Below, in pieces: positions 53,552 to 63,196 of a DNA stretch of 64,000 bases. This DNA is from Nostoc sp. S4 (GTDB lineage Bacteria > Cyanobacteriota > Cyanobacteriia > Cyanobacteriales > Nostocaceae). A program made the position numbers and the translations under genes. Every line of letters starts with the position of its first letter. Position 1 is the stretch's first letter. The notes beneath the pieces were generated by a model, which was given only the letters and a program-made list of their open reading frames with translations, did no database searches and was not told where the DNA came from. Where the stretch lies: the NCBI GenBank assembly GCA_029379225.1, contig JAQYWR010000027.1:40234-104233 (forward strand). The letters run 5' to 3'.

Positions 53552-56500
53552 TTACTTGATATCGTCGCACAGATGCTTGTCACTCTCACTCAAATTCGGG
53601 TTATTCTGCAAATAATCATGCAGCCAATTACAACCCTGCACCAATAACTGGTCTAAATTCTTCACAGGCCATAATGACACTGTGTTGTCATCTGGTGTCG
53701 TGGCAATGATTTTGCCGTCCGGACTGAAACTCACACTTCTGACCCAGCCTTTACCCTCATTGATTTCTTGGAGCAGTTGCCCGTTGAGCGTCCACAACCG
53801 CATGGTGTTGTCCTCCGATCCCATAGCAATGGTTTTACCATCTGGGCTGAAACTCACACTTAACACTTTACCTTGTCCTTTGAATTTTTGGAGCAATTGC
53901 CCTTGCAGATTCCACAACCGCGCTGTCTTGTCCTCAGATGCTGTAGCAATTGTTTTGCCGTCCGGGTTGAAACTCAGACCCCTAATCTGGCCTTGATGCC
54001 CTTTGAATTCTTGGAGCAATTGCCCTTGCAGGTTCCACAACCGCGCTGTCTTGTCCTCGGATGCTGTAGCAATTGTTTTACCATCCGGGCTGAAGCTCAC
54101 ATCCCTGACAATGCCTTGATGCCCTTTGAATTCTTGGAACAGTTGCCCTTGTAGGTTCCACAATCGCGCTGTCTTGTCCTCTGATGCCGTGGCGATGGTT
54201 TTGCCGTCCGGGCTGAAACTCACACTTAAGACCTTTCCTTCATGCCCTTTGAATTCTTGCAGCAGTTGCCCTTGCAGGTTCCACAACCGCGCTATCTTGT
54301 CATCTGATGCCGTAGCAATGGTTTTGCCGTCCGGGCTGAAACTTACATCTCTGACACTATCTTGATGCACGAATTCTTCGAGCAGTTGCTCTTGCAGGTT
54401 CCACAACCGCACTGTCTTGTCCTGTGATGCCGTGGCGATGGTTTTGCCGTCCGGGCTGAAACTCACACCCCAGACCCTACGTTGATGCCCTTTGAATTTT
54501 TGCAGCAGTTGCCCTTGCAGGTTCCACAACCGCACTGTCTTATCATCTGATGCCGTGGCGATAATTTTTCCGTCTCGGCTGAAACTCACATCTCTAACCC
54601 AGTCTTGATGCCAGAATTTTTGGATGGTTTCTCCTTGCAGGTTCCACAACCGCACTGTGTAGTCAGACGATCCCGTAGCGATGGTTTTGCCGTCCTGACT
54701 GAAACTCACACTTAAAACACTGTCTTGATGCCCTTTGAATTCTCGGAGCAGTTGCCCTTGCAGGTTCCACAACCGCCCCGTCTTGTCCTGTGATGCTGTG
54801 GCAATGGTTTTACCGTCCGGGCTAAAACTTACATCTCTGACACTATCTTGATGCACGAATTCTTCGAGCAGTTGCCCTTGCAGGTTCCACAACCGCGCTG
54901 TCTTATCCTGTGATGCCGTAGCGATGGTTTTGCCGTCCGGGCTGAAACTCAAATTTAAAACATTGTGCCGATGCCCTTTGAGTTTTTGGAGTAGTTGCCC
55001 TTGCAAGTTCCACAACCGCGCTGTCTTGTCCTCTGACCCCGTGGCGATGGTTTTACCGTCTGGGCTGAAACTCACACTTAAGACCTTTCCTTCATGCCCT
55101 TTGAATTCTTCGAGCAGTTGCCCTTGCAGGTTCCACAACCGCGCTGTCTTGTCCTCTGATGCCGTGGCAATTGTTTTACCATCCGGGCTAAAGCTCACAT
55201 CCCTGACAATGCCTTCATGTCCTTTGAATTCTTCGAGCAGTTGCCCTTGCAAGTTCCACAACCGCGCTATCTTATCATCTGATGCCGTGGCAATTGTTTT
55301 ACCATCCGGGCTGAAACTCACACCCCAGACCCTGCCTTGATGCCCTTGGAACTGGTTACGTTCTTTAATTTGATTGAGAATAGTATTCAAAGTAAAAATA
55401 GGGCTGATAGCTGGATATTTATCTAAAGGGCGACCATCTTTTACCAGACTTTTCAAATTTTTACCAGTCTGCACTACTGACACCAGCGATTCTAACTCCG
55501 TATACTCAAACTGTCTTAAAGCATTAACTCCCACCCGTTCTAGTTGTGTTCCTTGTTGTGTTTCTTTTTGTGCCGTTTCTGCTTGCTGCGCTCTAAAAAC
55601 CTCATAAACAGAGCCTATACCTGCTACTACTAATAAAGCTACAGATAAACCAGAACTGATTGCTAACCTCTTATGCCCTTGCTGAATTTGCTTGTCCGCC
55701 TCCCTTTTAGCATCAGCTAATATTTGTCTTGCTTGTTGTTCGCGCTTTAGTTCTTCTTGAGTTAGCTTCTGTTGTTTGCGAACTTTTTCTAATTCTGCTA
55801 ACAACTCACTTCCCTGCTGTTGGCGAATAAACGATACAAGATAATCGTGTACTAATTGATAACGATCGGCTGGCGATTCTGGCAAGAGCAATACTAACCT
55901 TGATGCCACAAAAATGTCTAAAACCAAATCGAGTTTATTAGCTTCTGCTGCTAAATCTGCGATTAACTCAGCACGAGTCTTCAAGGGACGAGTACCATTT
56001 TCGTCTGTGAGTAAATATAAAACCAGTCGTGCAACCTGTTCATTCTCCGTACCGCAATCATAAATGACTTCTTCTAAAAATCGCTCAACTAGTTTTTCTT
56101 TAGTACCAAACTGACGATACTTTTCTAAAGTTGTAATTTTATCAGTTTGCAATTGCGTCCCCATAATTTGCAGTTCAATGGGGCGTACCTCACTCAAATC
56201 ACCTGCTAAATCCTGTACAAATTCATCAATCAGCGCAGGCTCTAGATAGAATTGAGAACGTGCTGTTAAACTCTGTACAACTGCCTTGGCATCGGCTGGA
56301 GAAAAATTACCCAAATAATAGCGAATATTTTTATCAAGAATATTATTATTAATTACACTTAAATCAAACAAACGGTCTAACTCTAATAAATAATGTAAAT
56401 AATCTTCCCGTAAAGATAGAACAATCTTAATAAAAGGAATATCTAAACAGACTCGCAAAAAATCATAAAATATTCGCCTTTGACCTTGATCTGGATAAAC

Positions 56501-58312
56501 AAAGAAAAACTCCTCAAACTGGTCAAACATTAAAACTGTCAATAAATTTCTGTCAGCATTTTTCCGTAATTGTTCTAAAATAGCTGCTGAATAATCAAGA
56601 TTAATAGATAATTGATTACCTCTAACTTCCTCAAAAGCTCTAGCTAAACTCTGCCCTAACATTCCTACCCAATCTGTATAAACTCGCAACAAAATAGGTA
56701 ACGCATCGCGCTCACCAATTGGTTGCTGTTGCAGTGCTGGAATTAATCCACCTTGCAAAATAGAACTTTTTCCTACTCCTGACTGACCATGAATTACAGT
56801 CAATTTATGCTCAGTCCCGCCGATTCTTTCTCGCAACCGCTTAACATCTTGTCCTCGACCAGAAGCAGCAATTTCTTGAGCAATGGTTTCTGAGTTTTCA
56901 GCTTGCAACTGCGTAGAATTAATTGCCTGTCGCTGAGGATTAAGATAAGATGCACCAACGAAGGCGCGAAAACCATACTGTTGTTCTATTTGTAGTCGCT
57001 CTTGCTTAATATTAAAAGCTTCTAGATATCTACCTTGCTCGAAGTAAAGTAAGTGTAACCTTTCTAATATAGATATATATAATTGTGGATTGTATTGATG
57101 ATTGCTTTCATTTTTTGCAACTTCTAAATTAGTAATTGCTGCTTGAACTTCACCTAAACCCTGTTGCGATTTGGCTAAAATAAACCGAGATAAAGTAAAT
57201 TCATGTGATTGTAAATTAGATATCTCACCTAATATTTGTAATGCTTGCGCTGCGAGTCGATTAGCTTCATGCCATTGTGACTGCTCTAAGGCTACTTCTG
57301 CCACAAAACCATAATTTTTAGCCAATTGCAACAACGTGCCATAATTTTGATGTAGCGGCAGAGATTTTTCGACAAGGCTTTGTAACTCTTTCCATGCTTG
57401 TAAATCTCGTAACACTTCACCCAGTTTAGTAATATGTTTTGCAACTAAATCCGAACGTTGTGCTTGCTCAAAAATATCAATTGCTTGCTGAAGGTAATTT
57501 CTAGATTCTTGCCAATAGCATTGATTTTCTGCTTGATTTTTCTCAGCTTGGCGATTATAAATTAAAGCAATATTAACGAGTAAAATACCTTGTCGTTCTA
57601 AATAATTATTTTGCTGCCAAATACTTAAACTTGTTTGATAATGTCCTAAAGCAGAATCTATACGGTCATGTAAATAATCATTCAAGCCAAGCACAAATTC
57701 TAAACTTGCTTGCAGTACTGGTTCTAATACTTCTTCACGACTATACAAATCTTGTCGAGCTGTTTCTAGTTCCTGGCATATTTGGAAATTAGGTATTATA
57801 TCACCAGCAAAGATTTCATCAGTTTTTTGTTGGATAAAGTTGACTAATTCATCCGTAGGGTTTTCAAACTCAATGATACTCGCCCAATTTTCTAAATCAG
57901 TTGCTAAACGAATAAATTTTTGCAGAACTGAATCATTAATCCACAACAATATCGGAAATGGAAAGTTCTTTCTAAATTCCTCCCGTACTTGGTTGGCCGA
58001 AGTCAAGACTATATCAACATCTTTAACCGACTCGAAACCAAAAACCATCAATGCAGGTGGCTGTTCATCTCCCAGTTGCTCGCGTATATTTGTATAAAGC
58101 GTTTTAACTGATGCAGGTAAAGTAATTTCGCGTATGCGTACAGGAGAGATTTGATGCAGCCGTTCCACCATACGCTGACGTAAATCAGCATAATTACAAC
58201 GCAACAAAATCAGCGAAAATTCTCCTTGAGAAAGGGTAATTGTCCGCACGAGAGTTTGTAACGAACGCTCATTATTAGGTGCTAAATTTTCTGGCTCTTG
58301 CTGATTACTCAT
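53552..58312 (-). CDS. nSTAND1-type NTPase with N-terminal TPR region and fourteen WD40 repeats
   Basis: This is a 1586-residue protein. Residues 1-190 form a globular domain of unknown type (SLQTLVRTITLSQGEFSLILLRCNYADLR; PALMVFGFESVKDVDIV). Residues 190-480 are TPR-like helices. Residues about 490-860 are an nSTAND NTPase: Walker A HGQSGVGKSS at about 508-517, LLTVLMFDQFEEFF as Walker B, and PIELQIMGTQL near the end of the module. A coiled coil and one membrane-like helix (LAISSGLSVALLVVAGIGSVY) follow. Fourteen WD40 repeats (about 990-1545) and the cyanobacterial C-terminal tail NLDQLLVQGCNWLHDYLQNN complete it. STAND proteins oligomerise on ligand sensing; no enzymatic effector domain is recognised here. 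Confidence 0.9.
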   Translation of the reverse strand: MSNQQEPENLAPNNERSLQTLVRTITLSQGEFSLILLRCNYADLRQRMVERLHQISPVRIREITLPASVKTLYTNIREQLGDEQPPALMVFGFESVKDVDIVLTSANQVREEFRKNFPFPILLWINDSVLQKFIRLATDLENWASIIEFENPTDELVNFIQQKTDEIFAGDIIPNFQICQELETARQDLYSREEVLEPVLQASLEFVLGLNDYLHDRIDSALGHYQTSLSIWQQNNYLERQGILLVNIALIYNRQAEKNQAENQCYWQESRNYLQQAIDIFEQAQRSDLVAKHITKLGEVLRDLQAWKELQSLVEKSLPLHQNYGTLLQLAKNYGFVAEVALEQSQWHEANRLAAQALQILGEISNLQSHEFTLSRFILAKSQQGLGEVQAAITNLEVAKNESNHQYNPQLYISILERLHLLYFEQGRYLEAFNIKQERLQIEQQYGFRAFVGASYLNPQRQAINSTQLQAENSETIAQEIAASGRGQDVKRLRERIGGTEHKLTVIHGQSGVGKSSILQGGLIPALQQQPIGERDALPILLRVYTDWVGMLGQSLARAFEEVRGNQLSINLDYSAAILEQLRKNADRNLLTVLMFDQFEEFFFVYPDQGQRRIFYDFLRVCLDIPFIKIVLSLREDYLHYLLELDRLFDLSVINNNILDKNIRYYLGNFSPADAKAVVQSLTARSQFYLEPALIDEFVQDLAGDLSEVRPIELQIMGTQLQTDKITTLEKYRQFGTKEKLVERFLEEVIYDCGTENEQVARLVLYLLTDENGTRPLKTRAELIADLAAEANKLDLVLDIFVASRLVLLLPESPADRYQLVHDYLVSFIRQQQGSELLAELEKVRKQQKLTQEELKREQQARQILADAKREADKQIQQGHKRLAISSGLSVALLVVAGIGSVYEVFRAQQAETAQKETQQGTQLERVGVNALRQFEYTELESLVSVVQTGKNLKSLVKDGRPLDKYPAISPIFTLNTILNQIKERNQFQGHQGRVWGVSFSPDGKTIATASDDKIARLWNLQGQLLEEFKGHEGIVRDVSFSPDGKTIATASEDKTARLWNLQGQLLEEFKGHEGKVLSVSFSPDGKTIATGSEDKTARLWNLQGQLLQKLKGHRHNVLNLSFSPDGKTIATASQDKTARLWNLQGQLLEEFVHQDSVRDVSFSPDGKTIATASQDKTGRLWNLQGQLLREFKGHQDSVLSVSFSQDGKTIATGSSDYTVRLWNLQGETIQKFWHQDWVRDVSFSRDGKIIATASDDKTVRLWNLQGQLLQKFKGHQRRVWGVSFSPDGKTIATASQDKTVRLWNLQEQLLEEFVHQDSVRDVSFSPDGKTIATASDDKIARLWNLQGQLLQEFKGHEGKVLSVSFSPDGKTIATASEDKTARLWNLQGQLFQEFKGHQGIVRDVSFSPDGKTIATASEDKTARLWNLQGQLLQEFKGHQGQIRGLSFNPDGKTIATASEDKTARLWNLQGQLLQKFKGQGKVLSVSFSPDGKTIAMGSEDNTMRLWTLNGQLLQEINEGKGWVRSVSFSPDGKIIATTPDDNTVSLWPVKNLDQLLVQGCNWLHDYLQNNPNLSESDKHLCDDIK
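53680..55345. repeat. 123-bp tandem coding repeats (WD40 array)
   Basis: Fourteen units of about 41 codons, most 123 bp and a few 120 bp where GH is reduced, carry almost the same nucleotide sequence. The phrases for GKTIATAS and RLWNLQGQLL recur nearly unchanged. This is stronger conservation than a WD40 fold requires and suggests recent expansion or gene conversion. Confidence 0.9.
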
Positions 58313-58396
58313 GCTGACACAGCTAACGTTATGCCATTTCAGGAAATATCGAACACTGTAGGGGCGGGCATACAGCTATACGCCCCTACTGCTGAT

Positions 58397-59701
58397 TTAT
58401 AATCTGAATTCCTTGGCTTCAACCAAAATCGGATTGATATCAAACCAAGAACCATCTTCATCACGGTATTCAAATACAAACATACTGCGAAGCAAAAGTT
58501 CGTATCTTTCATGACCTCTTAAGCTTTTCTCTTGCGCTACTTCACGCAATACTTCCCATTCATCAGCAGTAATTGCTAAAGTTAACTCGTTACGGCGTTG
58601 TTTAATCACTCTATTTACGCACTCTTGCGACAGGGGCGGATCTTCTTGCTGAAGACAGCGAAATAATAACATTAATAGATTTCGTAAATGACCGCCGCTA
58701 ACTAAGCACAGCCTTTCTAAAGTATCAGGACTATCAAAAACCTCAGTAATTAAATGCTGGCTTTGTTCCCAACTAACACCAGGAAAAGCCCTAGTCATGA
58801 CCATTTGTTGCAGTAGCGTAATTCCTTGGGAAAATTGCGAACCATCCTGTAGTTGCACCGGAACCATCGGCAAAACCTTGGGGTCTACTCCAAAGCGATT
58901 TGTTAACCTGCCTAAAGCATTAGAAAAAATCAACACTAGGGGAATAGTATAAACAACGTGACAATTTAGTTGATTTAATTGTTCGCCACGTTCCACAAAT
59001 AAATATTCTGGTTGGTAATAACCCGAAGGTTTCAAAGAATTATCAACTCGGTCAAGATTATCGACAATTACCACTAGTCCTTTTTTACCTTGCTGCTTGA
59101 GTTTTTCTCTCGCAGGTTTGAGCAATTCTTTGTTGATTGATTCTAAAATGCCATTAGTGCGTGGCTCTAAATATTGTCGCAATTGGCCGCGAAGTTTGGG
59201 ACTGTCTTTAGTTTTGGCAGTGATTTTGGCAATACCCACAGACAATTGAGCCTCAACGCCAATGTCTACTGGTGTTTGCAAAAATTCAGAAATTTCATCA
59301 AACAGATTTTTAAAGTATCCTGGTTTCAGGTTAATTTTTATTGCTTCCAGACTTTGGCTGACTTCACGGGCGATCGCCAGTAAAATATCTGTAACATCAA
59401 TATCTGCCATATCCAAGCTTTGGCTAGACTCAAAATAAACCACATGAAATCCCTGCTGTTCTAACTCTGCTTTCAGGCGCAGTAGTTCAGTAGACTTGCC
59501 ACAGCCGATATGTCCGGTAAATAATTGACAAGTAGGTTCTTCTGGTGAAAGGCGGGTGATAGTTCGCCCAAGTTCCTCAATAATCTTGGCACCACGCACT
59601 TTGGAAAAATCAATATAATACTGCCTATCTTCCGGTTTGCTCACAACCAGAGTCTTGGCAGGATTGCAAGCTTGAAAAAACCTGACTAAATCTAGTTTCA
59701 T
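58397..59701 (-). CDS. P-loop ATPase paired with the WD40 STAND protein
   Basis: This 434-residue AAA/STAND-like ATPase has Walker A GHIGCGKST at 63-71, Walker B GLVVIVDNLDRV near 210-220, and an arginine-rich sensor region near the C-terminal third (LERLCLVSGGHLRNLLMLLF). The N-terminus (LVRFFQACNPAKTLVVSKPEDRQYYIDFSKVRG) and the C-terminus (WEVLREVAQEKSLRGHERYELLLRSMFVFEYRD) are characteristic, and I have the impression they occur next to large STAND genes in cyanobacteria. It lies upstream of the STAND gene with an 84-bp gap on the same strand, so the two are probably co-transcribed. Confidence 0.8.
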   Translation of the reverse strand: MKLDLVRFFQACNPAKTLVVSKPEDRQYYIDFSKVRGAKIIEELGRTITRLSPEEPTCQLFTGHIGCGKSTELLRLKAELEQQGFHVVYFESSQSLDMADIDVTDILLAIAREVSQSLEAIKINLKPGYFKNLFDEISEFLQTPVDIGVEAQLSVGIAKITAKTKDSPKLRGQLRQYLEPRTNGILESINKELLKPAREKLKQQGKKGLVVIVDNLDRVDNSLKPSGYYQPEYLFVERGEQLNQLNCHVVYTIPLVLIFSNALGRLTNRFGVDPKVLPMVPVQLQDGSQFSQGITLLQQMVMTRAFPGVSWEQSQHLITEVFDSPDTLERLCLVSGGHLRNLLMLLFRCLQQEDPPLSQECVNRVIKQRRNELTLAITADEWEVLREVAQEKSLRGHERYELLLRSMFVFEYRDEDGSWFDINPILVEAKEFRL

Positions 59702-59819
59702 TACAAATCACCCGAAATCAGCTTGACACACTTGCCCATTCCAGTGATTATACAGAGGGCAAAGCCGCGATTTCGGATAATTTGTCTCACTATTTCCAAT
59801 CATCTTCGATTAAGATATG

Positions 59820-59839
59820 AGACGCGATTTATCGCGTCT
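59820..59839. terminator. perfect inverted repeat between acyltransferase and ATPase genes
   Basis: AGACGCGAT (59820-59828) and ATCGCGTCT (59831-59839) form a strong stem, followed by TTTTC on the plus strand. On the minus strand, the direction of both flanking genes, the tail is less T-rich. It still probably acts as the end of the acyltransferase transcript. Confidence 0.55.
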
Positions 59840-59870
59840 TTTCAATTAATCCAAAATCCCAAATCTAAAA

Positions 59871-61286
59871 TCAAAAATTGGTATTAATCATCTTCTCTAA
59901 AGCGATTTGCAAATCTTGAGTTAATTCGCTCACAGCTTGCCTAGACGCATGGCGATCGCCCTGAGATTTTTTCCAACGTTCGCTAACAGAAATTGGTTCT
60001 CCCACGGTGATTTTTGCCCGTCGCAAACCTAACCGAGGTCGTCCCGGAAGTGTGGTATCTTTAATTCGAGAAAGCATATCAAAAATTAGCAAAGCTGTTT
60101 CTGCAAACTTGTCTGCTGTCGGTTTTTCTTGCATATAATTTGCGGTGACTGCAACAAAACTTTCTACTATCCGCATGTGCCGCATTCGCAAGTCTGCTTC
60201 TTGGGCAATCCAGTCTGCTAAACCGCGTTTCAGGGGTGTTAAATTATTAATATCTAGCAAATCTTCGCGGTAAATATAATTCCAACCAGCTTCTTCCAAA
60301 CGCCGACAACGGTCAATGAAATTTCCCTGTGATTGAACTCCAAAATATTGTTCGGCAACTTGTAATGACTTATCTAGTAGCCGATGGAGTCGAGCAATTA
60401 ACACTTCATTAGGACTAGCAGATTCATCAATTGAAATCGTCTTAGGGATGTCTTGATGATAGAAACGACGATAAAATTCTTCCATTTCTGTAATTAGATA
60501 TTCACCCAGACGACAGATGCGTTGATAACAAATTTCTTCATCATCGCCTTGAGTAATTTCCATCACAGGTAAGCCACTATCAGCTTCCAATTTACTCAAC
60601 AACCAATCTAATTTTGACCAAGGCGGCTGGTCATAAGAATACTGAATGGCGATCGGCAAAATTAAAACTGTCTCAGAACGTTTGGCTTTTTGCAAATCTT
60701 CTACACACCAAAATCCCATTTGGGCAACACCTGGTTCCAGTGGACTAACAACACCACTATGACCATTAGTACCGCCTTCCGGTGCGACTGCGATCGGCAG
60801 TTTGCCACTAGCAAACAACTCCCGCGCTGTTTGGATAGCTTGGCGATCTAGTCGTCTACCGCGACGAACAGGCACACCCCCCACCTGTGAAAACAACCAA
60901 CCCAGCCAATCTCCAGCCCAAACAGTCATACCCCGGTCATAAAGAAAATAGCTGTGAGTAGGGTATTGCAACTCAATGTTTTCCTGACGGGCAATCTGTG
61001 GCAAAATCCAAGAAAGCAAATACAGCATACACAGCGGATCTTCCACCTCTGGGTGGCGAAATGCCAACAAAAAGCGAATTTTTCCAGCCTGGAATTGTTG
61101 ATAAAGTTCAGCCAAAACCTCAACATTCTCAGCTTCAATTCCGACGATACCAGCTGGTAACCAAGGTCGAGTCCGGAATCGTAACACTATTGGAAGTAAC
61201 CACCGAAAAATGAACAGTACCGATGGTTTAAACTGTTGGGGAATAAATTTCAGTGGTGGTTGAGTAGATTGAATCGATCTAGGCAA
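59871..61286 (-). CDS. PlsC-like 1-acylglycerol-3-phosphate acyltransferase
   Basis: This 471-residue protein has an acyltransferase domain at about 45-230. The HX4D motif is FRHPEVEDP (H78, D83), VPVRRGRRLD lies near 138, and the glycerol-phosphate-binding motif is VAPEGGTNG near 165, followed by ALELGVAQMG-like sequence. The enzyme would acylate lysophosphatidate or a related acceptor at the membrane. The protein is about twice the length of small PlsC. Its extra C-terminal half is helical (LLDINNLTPLKRGLADWIAQ) with no recognised domain and seems to be characteristic of a cyanobacterial subgroup. Confidence 0.8.
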   Translation of the reverse strand: MPRSIQSTQPPLKFIPQQFKPSVLFIFRWLLPIVLRFRTRPWLPAGIVGIEAENVEVLAELYQQFQAGKIRFLLAFRHPEVEDPLCMLYLLSWILPQIARQENIELQYPTHSYFLYDRGMTVWAGDWLGWLFSQVGGVPVRRGRRLDRQAIQTARELFASGKLPIAVAPEGGTNGHSGVVSPLEPGVAQMGFWCVEDLQKAKRSETVLILPIAIQYSYDQPPWSKLDWLLSKLEADSGLPVMEITQGDDEEICYQRICRLGEYLITEMEEFYRRFYHQDIPKTISIDESASPNEVLIARLHRLLDKSLQVAEQYFGVQSQGNFIDRCRRLEEAGWNYIYREDLLDINNLTPLKRGLADWIAQEADLRMRHMRIVESFVAVTANYMQEKPTADKFAETALLIFDMLSRIKDTTLPGRPRLGLRRAKITVGEPISVSERWKKSQGDRHASRQAVSELTQDLQIALEKMINTNF

Positions 61287-61523
61287 GTCGCTTTCCAGAT
61301 TGTATTTTTAGCGATTGTACAACTTTTGCATAGACGCAAAGTCGCTAGTTATCAAAATATTTTTTACTTTTTAATTGATTATTTTTACTTTATTATGCAT
61401 CTCAACCAAATCCCCCAAATTTATTTCTGGGAATTAGTCTGATTCGTGACAAGTTAAAGTTTTTTAAGTTTTGTCAATAGTCAGTATCAAAGAATTCAAA
61501 AAGCTGAGAAGCTGCTCAAAATA
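61287..61523. other. AT-rich upstream region of the acyltransferase gene
   Basis: No gene is visible in this spacer. It probably holds the acyltransferase promoter. Confidence 0.35.
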
Positions 61524-61613
61524 ATGCCGACTAAAAAATCTCCAAACTCCGATCGTATTCGTCGTCGCAATACTCCACGGCCGGATAACGAATCAGCTAT
61601 CACTAATATTTAG
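61524..61613 (+). CDS. possible small basic protein of 29 residues
   Basis: An ATG at 61524 opens a 29-codon frame rich in basic and polar residues (PTKKSPNSDRIRRRNTPRP, then DNESAITNI). It sits in an otherwise empty 400-bp gap between two minus-strand genes and has no good Shine-Dalgarno. The composition is more gene-like than its AT-rich surroundings. I do not recognise it. Confidence 0.25.
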   Translation: MPTKKSPNSDRIRRRNTPRPDNESAITNI

Positions 61614-61687
61614 ATACTTAATTATAGATTTTTGCAAGCATAACCACTCAAGAGGTTAAGCAAAGACTCTTAAATAGTAAATATTTA

Positions 61688-62236
61688 CTATAATCCCATT
61701 CGTAATTCAGCTAAACGCTGCCGCGCTTTGGCATCAATCGCATTAGCTAAAAACCTACTCTTTGATTGTTTGCGTGTATGATATTTTTGTCGCATTCGAC
61801 AGACAGTAGCTTCCACCTCGCCACAAAGTTGTTGTGCAGACAACCATTCAGCCCCATATCCTTGTATCATCAGCTGCTGCGCTCGATCTGATGTGGCAAC
61901 AATCACACGAGAAATCAAAGATTGAGCTGTTTGCTGGCGAAAAGAGGCACAAGATTTTTCAATATAAGTATCTGCTGTTTGCCCAAAATCAGTGTAATAA
62001 ACAGATAAAAGCTCTGTAATAATTTCTTTATTACTAGAAGAATTTTGGTATTGGGCATCAAAAACTATTTGAGTTGCATAACCTTGAAACGCACTGTAAC
62101 CAGCCATTGCTTCCACAAGTTCGTTGCGTGCAGCCTCTAGTCCAACACTATCACGGGTTTTTTTTAAGCAAGGCCAAGCGCCTATTATATTGTAGCCGTC
62201 CACTAACAAAACGGCTTGGAGTAACGAACGGGGCAT
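61688..62236 (-). CDS. YacP-type NYN domain RNA-binding/ribonuclease protein
   Basis: This 182-residue protein has a PIN-like NYN nuclease fold: LLVDGYNIIGAWP at the start (first acidic ligand D), VEAMAGYSAFQGYATQIVFDAQY, YTDFGQTADTYIEK, and ISRVIVATSDRAQQLMIQGYGAEWLSA. YacP/Rae1 proteins cleave ribosome-associated mRNA in Firmicutes; the role in cyanobacteria is unknown. The C-terminus is a basic helix (KYHTRKQSKSRFLANAIDAKARQRL). It is a single gene downstream of the ABC ATPase and separated from it by a strong terminator. Confidence 0.88.
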   Translation of the reverse strand: MPRSLLQAVLLVDGYNIIGAWPCLKKTRDSVGLEAARNELVEAMAGYSAFQGYATQIVFDAQYQNSSSNKEIITELLSVYYTDFGQTADTYIEKSCASFRQQTAQSLISRVIVATSDRAQQLMIQGYGAEWLSAQQLCGEVEATVCRMRQKYHTRKQSKSRFLANAIDAKARQRLAELRMGL

Positions 62237-62380
62237 GGTTTTTAATCACAATTTTCTAGAGTTAGCAAAAATCATTCATAATTTTTATAATAGTTGATGC
62301 ACTGTCTGTAACACTATGTTACACAAGACTAAAAATACTATAGCTTCATAAAACTGACCTTAAGACAGAGGTACTAACAA

Positions 62381-62411
62381 AAAACGCGCCTTTTTAATAA
62401 AGGCGCGTTTT
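62381..62411. terminator. strong intrinsic terminator
   Basis: AAAACGCGCCTT and AAGGCGCGTTTT form a 12-bp stem with a 7-base loop, flanked by A-rich and T-rich sequence on both sides, so it can terminate in both directions. It lies about 95 bp beyond the end of the minus-strand ABC gene. Confidence 0.85.
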
Positions 62412-62505
62412 ATTTGAGCGGTGCTGATTTAATGAGTAGGGAATAGGCAAACAACCAATTATCGATTACTAATTACCAATCGCCAATACCTCACTGACTA
62501 CTCAA

Positions 62506-63183
62506 TCAAGAAGCTTCAGTGTGCATTTGCATTAAATGTTGTTTAAGGCGTTGGGCTTCACCCTTATCCACAACAGAACCTTTTTCTAATAAAAAAGCAC
62601 CGTCACAGTAATTTAACTCGTCTAATCGATGGGTTACCCACAGAGCTGTAATACCTCGACTTTTAACGAGGCGACGGACACCAGCAACTAAATCCAACTG
62701 GCTATCTGGATCTAATAACGCAGTGGGTTCATCTAATAATAAGACTTCACAGTGACGGGCGATCGCACCTGCGATCGCCACTCGCTGTTTTTGTCCTCCA
62801 GAAAGTGCATATATGGGGCGTCGTTCTAGGGTCAGTAAATTCACCGCCCTTAACGCCTCCTCAACCCTGAGTCTCACAGTAGCAGATGCTAACTTTTCCT
62901 CCACCAATCCAAAAGCCACATCAGCCCCAACTGTTGGCATTACCAGTTGATGATCCGGATTTTGGAAGACAAAGCCAACGGGTTGCAAAACCCCAATTTC
63001 ACCGGATTCAGGAGCTAATAACCCCGCTACTAATCTCAGTAACGTTGATTTCCCACTGCCGTTTGTACCCAAAAGCATCCAAAATTCACCCTTGGGAACT
63101 TCTAAAGAGCAAGATTTAATAACTTTCTCTCCATTTGCCCAACTGAAGTTTAAATCTTTGACCTCGATGCCCACTTGAGACAT
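62506..63183 (-). CDS. ABC transporter ATP-binding protein (EcfA/CbiO-like)
   Basis: This 225-residue ATPase is complete: Walker A GTNGSGKST (about 38-46), Q-loop GFVFQNPDHQL, signature LSGGQKQRVAIAGA, Walker B VLLLDEPTALLD and switch VTHRLDEL. The QNPDHQLVMPTVGADVAFGL stretch is typical of energy-coupling-factor (CbiO/EcfA) ATPases of vitamin and metal uptake. Membrane partners are not encoded nearby, which is usual in cyanobacteria, where these are scattered. It follows the UPF0367 gene by 13 bp, so the two are likely co-transcribed. Confidence 0.9.
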   Translation of the reverse strand: MSQVGIEVKDLNFSWANGEKVIKSCSLEVPKGEFWMLLGTNGSGKSTLLRLVAGLLAPESGEIGVLQPVGFVFQNPDHQLVMPTVGADVAFGLVEEKLASATVRLRVEEALRAVNLLTLERRPIYALSGGQKQRVAIAGAIARHCEVLLLDEPTALLDPDSQLDLVAGVRRLVKSRGITALWVTHRLDELNYCDGAFLLEKGSVVDKGEAQRLKQHLMQMHTEAS

Positions 63184-63196
63184 TTGTCAACCTTGG

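Noticed and set aside
53682..55340. Several plus-strand frames opposite the WD40 repeats
   Set aside because: They are mirror frames of the repeated coding strand (repeating SCPCRFHNRAVLSS-like peptides) with no independent support.
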